This document shows, piece after piece, positions 1 through 5,788 of a stretch of 5,788 nt of DNA. The translations under genes and the position numbers were made by a program. Each line of letters starts with the position of its first letter. Position 1 is the first letter of the stretch. Under the pieces are notes generated by a model. The model was not told the DNA's origin. It saw nothing but the letters and a program-made list of their open reading frames with translations, and did not search any database. Origin of the DNA: Bacteroidales bacterium (GTDB taxonomy: Bacteria > Bacteroidota > Bacteroidia > Bacteroidales > UBA932); NCBI GenBank assembly GCA_023230265.1, contig JALNXR010000143.1, positions 1-5,788 of the forward strand, written 5' to 3'.

Positions 1-3000
1 ATTGCAGCCTATATTGTGCTTAATAAACAAACAGAGATGAAGGATATTAAGGAATTTCTATCTCAGAACCTTCCCTCCTTTATGATCCCACTCTATTTTG
101 TGGTTATGGACAAAATTCCCTTGACCCCTAACGGAAAAGTTGATATAAGTGCATTGCCTGAACCGGGTGTGGTAGGAATTACTGACCGCAGTGACCATAC
201 TGAGAATAATAAGCCGGTGAACCCTGTTGAGATCCGGCTGGCCTCAGTATGGAAAAAGGTTCTGGAGCGGGAAGAGATTAGCCGGAGTGACAATTTCTTT
301 GACCTTGGAGGCCATAGTCTTAAAGCAATAAGGCTACTCTCTGCCATTAACCGTGAATTCGTTACGGAGTTCAGGTTGTCAGATGTTTTTGATTATCCGA
401 CGATTGCCGGTTTTTCCAAAATTATATCGGACAGGGAGTCAGAACCTGAAGCAGATATCGTTAACCGTGAAGCTAAAACTGCCGGCCGTGAAGCTGAGAC
501 TGTCCGGAAGGAAACTGAGAAAGTCCGAAGGGAAGCTGAGAGTGTCAGCCTTGATACTGAGGCTGCTGATAAGAGGAGAACTATTGTTCCCCTTGAGAAG
601 GCAGAGTGGTATGAGGTCTCTTATGCACAAAGGAGATTATGGACTATTGACAGGGTAGAGGAAAAGTCTTTTGCCTACAATGTTCCTGTGGTGTACCATG
701 TTAAATCCCGGATAGATACAGATGCCCTGCAGAAAGCATTTGAGGCACTGATATTCAAGTATGAGTCTTTCCGTACCGCTTTCATAGAGGTAGATGGTGA
801 TCCTAAACAGGTAATCACGGACAAGGCGGAATTTAAAATCAAGGTGATTGAGATACCATCCGGAGAAGATATTAAAACCGGTTCCCGTGAGCATGTAATA
901 AATGCTGTAAAAGAGTCATTTGACCTGAGAGTGGCACCACTGCTAAAAGTTACACTGATCAGGTATCCGGCAGGGGATGAGTCAGTTATGGTGATAAACA
1001 TACACCATATAATTGTTGACGAGTGGTCAGTGGGCATTCTTGCAGAAAACCTGGCTCTCTTTTACAATCACTTTACAGGAATAGAGCCGGTTACCGACCG
1101 GAAGCTGTTTAATCCGGATGAAATTCAGTACAAAGATTACGCTGCCTGGCATAACAGTCAGCTGCAGGAAAATTCTCCGCTTGCCATGGAGGGTGAAAAA
1201 TTCTGGATGGAAATGTTCTCTGACCCTGTGGAACCCCTCAACCTGCCTGCTGATTACAAAAGGCCTAAGGTTCAGACCTTCAAAGGTCAAACAGTTGATT
1301 TTGTCCTCCCTCCGGAAATTTCATCAGCATTGAGACAATTGAGCTCTGACAACAATTCAACCCTTTTCATAACCACTCTTGCCCTGTTTAATGTGCTGTT
1401 CTACAAGTATACTGGCCAGAAGGACATTGTCATAGGGACTCCTGTGGCCAGCAGGGATGCTTATGAGATAAAAGATCAGATAGGCTTCTTTTTGAACACT
1501 ATTGCATTGAGGAACAAGCTCGTAGATTCCCAAAACTTTAATGAATTTTTAGCCGGAGTAAGAGATAATACCTTAAAAGCATACAATAACCAGTCCTATC
1601 CCTTTGACCGGCTGGTGGAGAAGGTACTGCAGTCGAGAGATCTTTCAAGATCCCCCCTGTTTGATGTGATGCTGATATCCCAGACACCTGAGCGCAACAG
1701 CGGAGAGATGTTCAAGGGGGTAAACATGGAACTGATGGAATCAGAATACCAGGCAAGTAAATTCGATCTCTCAGTTAGTTATTGCGATGACGGCTCAGAA
1801 ATAAAATATTTCTTTGAGTACAACACCTCAATTTATCGGGAGGAGAGTATCAGAAACATGTTCCGTCATTACATGACCATGCTGGAAGATCTTCTGGGAA
1901 ATCCCGGGAAAACTCTCTATTCGCTCAGTATGATCTCTGCACAGGAGAAAGAGGAACTTCTGGCGCTCTCTGCCGGGAATAACAGAACACTCGCGGAAAA
2001 ATCAGTAGTATCCCTGATAGAAAAACAGGCAGCGGAATTTGGCAACAGGACAGCCGTAATTTTTAAAAGAAAAAAGCTCTCTTACAATGAGCTGAATTCA
2101 AAGGCAAACCGGCTTTCCGGGATTCTGAACAATGAGATGGGGGTGACTCCCGGAGATATTGTCTGCGTGATGCTTGACAGAAGCGAATGGTCCGTGATCT
2201 CCCTTCTGGCAATACTAAAAGCCGGGGCGGTCTATCTTCCCGTTGATCCGTTATATCCGGCCTCAAGAATCAGGTATATTTTTGAAGACTGCAAAGGTAA
2301 GGTGCTGATTACATCTGATAACCATTCTTCTCTTCTGTCCGGGCTTTATAACGGCAAAATAATAACCACTGAGCAGATTGAAGAGAGAGCGGAACAGTAT
2401 GGGTCAGATAATCCTGAATCCGGGATTGATATCAGTTGTTCGCAAGCTGCCCCGGCATATATTATTTATACCTCCGGATCAACAGGAGAGCCCAAAGGTG
2501 TGATTGGAACCCATAAATGCCTGCTGAACCTTATGGTGTGGCAGGGGGAACTGCTAGAAACAGAGCTTAGAATTCTGCAATATGCTCCTCACAGCTTTGA
2601 TGTCTCAGTTCAGGAGATGGTATTTTCAATGGCCTCGGCAGCCACTCTCTACATGACGGATCAGGATACGAGGTTTAAAATGCAGGTAATAGCAGATCTG
2701 ATAGAAAAAGAGGAGATCCAAATGGTTACAATGCCCTTTAGTGCTCTCAACCTCTTTCTTGAGGAGAATGAAGATCCCGGAAAACTGAAATCGCTAAAGC
2801 ATCTGGTGACCTCCGGGGAGCAGCCCTATATGAACGACAATATCTCCGGACTGATGAAAACCCTGCCCGGTCTTAAGTTCCATAATCAGTACGGACCTTC
2901 TGAGACACATGTGGTTACATATTATATGTTTTCTCAGGAAACAATGCCGGAGTACGGAAAAATCCCGGCAGGCCGGCCCATCAACAACACCCTGATCTAC

Positions 3001-4497
3001 CTTCTGGACAATGATATGCAATTGGTGCCTGCCGGCCTGCCGGGAGAAATTTATATCGGAGGTTACAACCTTGCATCGGGATATCTTAATAAGAGAAAAC
3101 TTACCGGGGAAAGATTTATAGCCAACCCATTTGGCGAAGGGGTGCTCTACAAAAGCGGCGATATTGCCAGATGGGATGCAGAAGGCAATCTGGATTTCCT
3201 TGGAAGAGGTGACAGGCAGGTAAAGGTAAGGGGCTTCCGGATAGAACTGGGAGAGATAGAATCACATCTTATCAACCATGAACACATTAAAGAGTGTGCC
3301 GTAAAACTTACAGGTTCACCTGATAATCCGGAGATAGCCGCTTACTACACCTCTGATGGAAATACAAACAGTAAGTCAGTCAGGGACTACCTTTCGCTTT
3401 TATTACCCGGATACATGATACCGCAATTTTTAACAGAGATGGAATCAATTCCTCATCTGGCGAGCGGTAAAATTGATGTCCGTGCCCTTCCTGAACCGGC
3501 AGAGAGCGAAACCGGGGCAACAGATAATTTTACAGAACCCTCAGGAGAGACCGAACTGATAATTGCGCAGGTGTGGAAGGAGATTCTTAATCGCAGTAAA
3601 ATAGGAATTTACGACAATTTCTTTGAATCCGGAGGAAATTCCATAAAGGCAATTCAGGCTATGTCCAGGATACAAAAACGACTTGGGAAAAAGATCTATC
3701 TGAACCTGATATTTAAAGAACCGACTATATCCGGAATGGCAGGCGTGATCCAAAACACAGAAGAGCAGTTGAAAAATATGGATAAAGAGATTGTTCTGCT
3801 CAATGAAGAGTGCGGGAACAAGATATTTTTCCTCCCTCCCGGCATCGGATACTCCTTTGCTTATATGGAATATGCCAGGCATATAACCAACTTCTCTGTT
3901 TACGGGATTAATTTTATTGAATCAGAAGATCCGGCCGGAGCAATGACGGAGCTGATACTTGAAGTTCAGAAGAGCGGAAAATATTTCCTCTTCGGCCATT
4001 CAGCCGGGGGCAATATGGCTTATGATGTAGCCCTGAAACTTATCAGAAGGGGAAAAGAGATCGGCGGTATAATAATGCTTGACAGTTACAGGCAGATGGA
4101 GATCCTTTCCTGGAGTGAAGATGAGTATCTCAATGATGCAATCCTGTACATTGAACAGAATCATGCAGAGTTTCTGGATGAGGAGATCAAAGATGCTGCA
4201 TTCAGAAAAATCATGGCATACAGAAGATACCTCAATGCTCGTTCAGAAAAGGAAAAGCTTAATTGCACCCTTCTACAGATAGAGGCGAATGATGAGATAC
4301 CTGATAAAAAGAATAACCTGAGCAGGAGTGCCTGGAAGGAATTAACGCCGGATTTTAAAGTTTATCAGGGTTTTGGGGGGCATATGGATATGTTAAAAAG
4401 ACCTAATCTGGAAAAGAATGCACAACTTACTGCAAGATTGCTCAGTGGTCTTAATGAGAAAGTTGTAAAAAATGACAAAAAAATGAGAAGAAATTAA
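1..4497 (+). CDS. Non-ribosomal peptide synthetase, terminal module(s): (A)-PCP-C-A-PCP-TE; 5' end outside window
   Basis: Adds the final amino acid(s) of a peptide and releases it; presumed cytoplasmic. The reading frame is open from base 1, so the true start lies upstream; GTG at 16 is internal. Counting residues from base 1: end of an A domain with motif A10 NGKVD (44-48); PCP1 about 72-140, phosphopantetheine Ser106 in DNFFDLGGHSL; unusual heptad linker about 141-200; C domain about 201-645 with SYAQRRLW (207-214), HHIIVDEWS (335-343, catalytic His336), YKDYAAW (377-383), IGFFLNT (494-500) and RSPLFDVM (550-557), an LCL-like pattern; A domain about 668-1165 with YTSGSTGEPKG (823-833), FDVSVQEM (866-873), NQYGPSE (962-968), YKSGD (1050-1054) and Lys1157 in SGKID; PCP2 about 1180-1250, Ser1214 in GGNS; TE about 1262-1490 with Ser1334 (GHSAGG), Asp1361 and His1461. 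No epimerisation domain is visible. The product is unknown. The protein has a lysine/arginine-rich C-terminus. The class is very secure; substrate is not. Confidence 0.97.
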   Translation: MAAYIVLNKQTEMKDIKEFLSQNLPSFMIPLYFVVMDKIPLTPNGKVDISALPEPGVVGITDRSDHTENNKPVNPVEIRLASVWKKVLEREEISRSDNFFDLGGHSLKAIRLLSAINREFVTEFRLSDVFDYPTIAGFSKIISDRESEPEADIVNREAKTAGREAETVRKETEKVRREAESVSLDTEAADKRRTIVPLEKAEWYEVSYAQRRLWTIDRVEEKSFAYNVPVVYHVKSRIDTDALQKAFEALIFKYESFRTAFIEVDGDPKQVITDKAEFKIKVIEIPSGEDIKTGSREHVINAVKESFDLRVAPLLKVTLIRYPAGDESVMVINIHHIIVDEWSVGILAENLALFYNHFTGIEPVTDRKLFNPDEIQYKDYAAWHNSQLQENSPLAMEGEKFWMEMFSDPVEPLNLPADYKRPKVQTFKGQTVDFVLPPEISSALRQLSSDNNSTLFITTLALFNVLFYKYTGQKDIVIGTPVASRDAYEIKDQIGFFLNTIALRNKLVDSQNFNEFLAGVRDNTLKAYNNQSYPFDRLVEKVLQSRDLSRSPLFDVMLISQTPERNSGEMFKGVNMELMESEYQASKFDLSVSYCDDGSEIKYFFEYNTSIYREESIRNMFRHYMTMLEDLLGNPGKTLYSLSMISAQEKEELLALSAGNNRTLAEKSVVSLIEKQAAEFGNRTAVIFKRKKLSYNELNSKANRLSGILNNEMGVTPGDIVCVMLDRSEWSVISLLAILKAGAVYLPVDPLYPASRIRYIFEDCKGKVLITSDNHSSLLSGLYNGKIITTEQIEERAEQYGSDNPESGIDISCSQAAPAYIIYTSGSTGEPKGVIGTHKCLLNLMVWQGELLETELRILQYAPHSFDVSVQEMVFSMASAATLYMTDQDTRFKMQVIADLIEKEEIQMVTMPFSALNLFLEENEDPGKLKSLKHLVTSGEQPYMNDNISGLMKTLPGLKFHNQYGPSETHVVTYYMFSQETMPEYGKIPAGRPINNTLIYLLDNDMQLVPAGLPGEIYIGGYNLASGYLNKRKLTGERFIANPFGEGVLYKSGDIARWDAEGNLDFLGRGDRQVKVRGFRIELGEIESHLINHEHIKECAVKLTGSPDNPEIAAYYTSDGNTNSKSVRDYLSLLLPGYMIPQFLTEMESIPHLASGKIDVRALPEPAESETGATDNFTEPSGETELIIAQVWKEILNRSKIGIYDNFFESGGNSIKAIQAMSRIQKRLGKKIYLNLIFKEPTISGMAGVIQNTEEQLKNMDKEIVLLNEECGNKIFFLPPGIGYSFAYMEYARHITNFSVYGINFIESEDPAGAMTELILEVQKSGKYFLFGHSAGGNMAYDVALKLIRRGKEIGGIIMLDSYRQMEILSWSEDEYLNDAILYIEQNHAEFLDEEIKDAAFRKIMAYRRYLNARSEKEKLNCTLLQIEANDEIPDKKNNLSRSAWKELTPDFKVYQGFGGHMDMLKRPNLEKNAQLTARLLSGLNEKVVKNDKKMRRN
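445..570 (+). repeat. Six tandem 21-bp units encoding a heptad-repeat linker between PCP1 and the C domain
   Basis: Six consecutive 7-codon units lie in frame inside the NRPS gene: PEADIVN, REAKTAG, REAETVR, KETEKVR, REAESVS and LDTEAAD (residues 149-190). Glu (Asp in the last unit) is at the second position, Ala/Thr at the third and Val/Ala at the sixth. The small hydrophobic residues are therefore spaced 3-4-3-4, as in an amphipathic or coiled-coil helix with a highly charged outer face. At DNA level units 1 and 2, and units 2 and 4, counting the PEADIVN unit as unit 0, match at 16 of 21 bases. This points to tandem duplication followed by divergence rather than chance. PCP-to-C linkers in NRPSs are normally shorter and low in structure; here about 60 residues separate the two domains. 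A spacer or a helix that pairs with another protein are both possible. Confidence 0.8.
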
Positions 4498-4600
4498 TAT
4501 AATATTGTAACTTCACAAACTAATAAGATTGATTGTATTATACAAGAACCCCCGGATTACCTGTAGAAAACTTTAATAACAATTGTTAAGAACTTAAATT
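4498..4600 (+). promoter_or_regulatory. AT-rich intergenic gap with a 12-bp palindrome, possible regulatory region
   Basis: This 103-bp gap separates the NRPS stop from the DUF697 gene. It contains the perfect palindrome TAACAATTGTTA (4577-4588), overlapped by an inverted repeat TTAAG-AA-CTTAA (4586-4597) that ends three bases before the ATG at 4601. An operator or a 5' UTR hairpin is possible, but such palindromes also arise by chance in AT-rich DNA. A TATAAT hexamer at 4498-4503 has no -35 partner at normal spacing, and no good match to the Bacteroidota-type promoter (TTTG about 20 bp before TAnnTTTG) was found. No GC-rich stem followed by a T-run is present, so the NRPS transcript may read through into the downstream genes. 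Confidence 0.3.
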
Positions 4601-5101
4601 ATGGAAAAAGAGAAAATGGAAAATGAATCACAAACTAATCTTGAACGATCTAATGATCTTGTAAAAAAGTATATGTGGTGGTCAATGGGTGCTGGCCTTA
4701 TACCAGTTCCGTTGGTTGATATTGCTGCAGTTTCGGCGGTTCAGCTGAAGATGATTAAAGACATGTCTGACATATACGGTGTAAAATTCAGTGAAAACAA
4801 AGGTAAATCAATTTTAAGTGCACTTCTCGGTTCAATTGTGCCAAACTCATTGGCACGCGGAGGAGTGGGAAGTATTCTCAAAATGCTTCCTGTAGTAGGA
4901 AGCGTTATGGGCGGTGTTTCTATGTCTCTGTTTTCCGGAGCTTCCACATACGCTGTAGGGAAAGCATTTGTTCAACATTTCGAATCCGGCGGAACTTTCC
5001 TGGATTTTGATCCTGTTAAGGTAAAAGACTATTTCTTCTCAAAATTTGAAGAGGGAAAAGAGATTGCCAAAGAGATGGATGAAAAGAAATCTAAAAAATA
5101 A
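4601..5101 (+). CDS. DUF697 (YcjF-like) family small membrane-associated protein
   Basis: A 166-residue protein that I recognise as DUF697 type from its pattern: KKYMWWSMGAGLIPVPLVD near residues 22-40, AVQLKMI (46-52), IYGVKFS (58-64), MLPVVGS (95-101), STYAVGKAF (115-123), then HFESGG and FDP (126-137). The biochemical function of this family is not established. Relatives such as YcjF are inner-membrane proteins associated with GTPases, and no GTPase motif is seen here. Two hydrophobic, glycine-rich stretches (about 26-49 and 88-117) could be membrane hairpins; there is no signal peptide. The ends are charged: Glu-rich at the start, Lys-rich at the tail. ATG 4601 is chosen as the first in-frame start; ATG at 4616 would also keep the whole domain, and neither has a clear Shine-Dalgarno sequence. 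Its TAA overlaps the exporter ATG (TAATG), so the two are probably cotranslated. A role in export or membrane handling of the NRPS product is inference from position only. Confidence 0.88.
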   Translation: MEKEKMENESQTNLERSNDLVKKYMWWSMGAGLIPVPLVDIAAVSAVQLKMIKDMSDIYGVKFSENKGKSILSALLGSIVPNSLARGGVGSILKMLPVVGSVMGGVSMSLFSGASTYAVGKAFVQHFESGGTFLDFDPVKVKDYFFSKFEEGKEIAKEMDEKKSKK

Positions 5102-5103
5102 TG
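5099..5103 (+). promoter_or_regulatory. TAATG stop-start overlap between DUF697 gene and exporter
   Basis: The stop TAA (5099-5101) and the next ATG (5101-5103) share one base. No ribosome binding site of the AGGAGG kind precedes the ATG; the upstream bases are an A-rich run coding for the Lys-rich tail of the DUF697 protein. This arrangement is typical of translational coupling and suggests that exporter synthesis depends on translation of the DUF697 gene. Confidence 0.7.
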
Positions 5104-5788
5104 ACCATTTTTGATTTTCTAAAAAAAGAAAACAACAAACCTCTGCGCAAGCTGCTGCTTTTGACAGCTTTGTCAGGCCTGGCCAGTGCAGGGGTTTTGG
5201 CCCTTATTAACAAAGCAGCACAAAAAGCTGTTGAAAATGGTGTGGATATTGCCACTCTGCTTTTATTTGCGGCTGTGGTGGGGATATTTGTAACCAGTCA
5301 GAAATTTATTCTTACTGAGGGGATCACTATGATTGAGCAGGTCCTCCACAATGTAAGGATCAGGTTATCGGACAAGATCAGAAAAACAGACCTGCTCAAT
5401 ATAGAAGTAATCGGTAAAGCAGAAATTTATAACAGGCTTACCCAGGAGACAACTCTGATATCACAGATGGCTGCCTATCTGGTAACCGCGCTGCAATCCG
5501 CTATAATGTTGGTATTTATACTTGGCTATATAGCATATCTCTCCCTAATGGCGGCAGTGTTGCTGTTGGTGCTTATCACCGTGGGGGTTGTTATTTTTCA
5601 GAAGAATAACAGAAAAGTTTTATCAGAACTTGTGGAAACCAATAAGGCTGAGATTAATTACTTTGAGGTTCTCACAGATATACTGGACGGGCTTAAGGAG
5701 ATAAAACTGAACAGGAAAAAGAGCAACGATCTTTTTGATGATTACGGGGCTGTCTCTCAGGATGTAAACAGGCTCAAAGTAAAGACCG
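5101..5788 (+). CDS. ABC exporter, PvdE/SyrD-like (cyclic peptide/siderophore export family), N-terminal membrane domain; 3' end outside window
   Basis: The frame opens at ATG 5101 and stays open to the window edge (229 codons plus one base). The start is fixed by the one-base overlap with the preceding TAA. Four likely membrane helices are visible at about residues 17-38, 50-70, 122-145 and 147-167. Between helices 2 and 3 lies a long polar stretch of the kind found in exporter-type ABC permeases (residues about 78-115, including IRLSDKIRKTDLLNIE and IYNRLTQE). The early ALINKAA (34-40) and the YNRLTQET region (110-117) resemble fused permease-ATPase exporters such as PvdE (pyoverdine precursor) and SyrD (syringomycin). 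The remaining helices and the Walker A, signature and Walker B motifs would lie beyond the window and cannot be checked. Placement after an NRPS ending in a thioesterase supports export of its peptide across the inner membrane. Other ABC exporter subfamilies remain possible. Confidence 0.88.
   Translation, partial: MTIFDFLKKENNKPLRKLLLLTALSGLASAGVLALINKAAQKAVENGVDIATLLLFAAVVGIFVTSQKFILTEGITMIEQVLHNVRIRLSDKIRKTDLLNIEVIGKAEIYNRLTQETTLISQMAAYLVTALQSAIMLVFILGYIAYLSLMAAVLLLVLITVGVVIFQKNNRKVLSELVETNKAEINYFEVLTDILDGLKEIKLNRKKSNDLFDDYGAVSQDVNRLKVKT

Noticed and set aside
16..18. GTG as the start of the synthetase gene
   Set aside because: The frame is open to base 1, and the residues before it (IAAYI) continue the C-terminal part of an A domain, so the real start is upstream of the window.
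439..630. Minus-strand reading frame with a repetitive Ser/Leu/Phe-rich protein
   Set aside because: Its periodicity is the complement of the 21-bp repeat in the NRPS gene; it resembles no family and lies wholly within a real coding region.
675..1037. 120-residue minus-strand reading frame, and similar frames at 93-347, 637-894, 1027-1290, 2063-2266, 2794-3021 and 3541-3882
   Set aside because: All lie antisense to strongly conserved NRPS domains and show no recognisable motifs; they are shadows of the sense codon pattern.
1..4497. An epimerisation or methylation domain in the visible part of the synthetase
   Set aside because: The A-domain C-terminus runs directly into PCP2 and then the TE, with no inserted domain and no second HHxxxD motif of the E-domain kind.
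4472..4503. Sigma-70-like promoter: ATGACA (4472-4477) and TATAAT (4498-4503)
   Set aside because: The 20-bp spacer is too long, the -35 is imperfect, the region is AT-rich, and the likely host uses a different promoter consensus.
4496..4560. Transcription terminator after the NRPS gene
   Set aside because: The only symmetry near the stop is the AT-only AATAT-A-ATATT (4496-4506), with no GC-rich stem and no T-run; the CCCCCGG at 4549-4555 has no complementary partner nearby.
4741..4947. Minus-strand frame opposite the DUF697 gene
   Set aside because: The sense frame carries a conserved family pattern, and the antisense product is low complexity with no family features.

Overview
The window is a piece of a non-ribosomal peptide biosynthesis locus with all genes on the + strand. 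It is dense, gene-coding DNA of moderate G+C with one short AT-rich gap. No start codon here has a clear Shine-Dalgarno sequence, and the gap has no classical well-spaced sigma-70 promoter. Together with the look of the proteins, this suggests a Bacteroidota-like bacterium. That assignment is a soft inference, because nothing in the window is a phylogenetic marker.

Layout. Positions 1-4497 hold the C-terminal 1,498 residues of a modular non-ribosomal peptide synthetase (NRPS) whose start lies upstream of the window. The domain order is: tail of an adenylation (A) domain, carrier protein (PCP), condensation domain (C, LCL-like), complete A domain, PCP, type I thioesterase (TE). This is the end of the assembly line. 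Positions 4498-4600 are a 103-bp AT-rich gap with a perfect 12-bp palindrome. Positions 4601-5101 encode a 166-residue protein of the DUF697 (YcjF-like) type. Its stop codon overlaps the start of the next gene (TAATG). From 5101 to the window edge runs the N-terminal membrane part of an ABC exporter resembling the PvdE/SyrD cyclic-peptide or siderophore exporter family.

How the genes fit together. The NRPS adds its last amino acid, and the TE releases the peptide by cyclisation or hydrolysis. The PvdE/SyrD-like exporter probably moves the product across the inner membrane. The small DUF697 protein lies between synthetase and exporter and appears translationally coupled to the exporter, which makes it the least explained and most interesting part of the locus. 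The last A domain has a specificity code (DVQTVSQVVK, read by aligning to GrsA PheA from memory) that resembles proline codes but differs at four pocket positions, so the final residue is not firmly predicted. A six-unit heptad repeat in the linker before the C domain is a second unusual structure. No RNA genes, mobile elements, CRISPR arrays or convincing terminators were seen.
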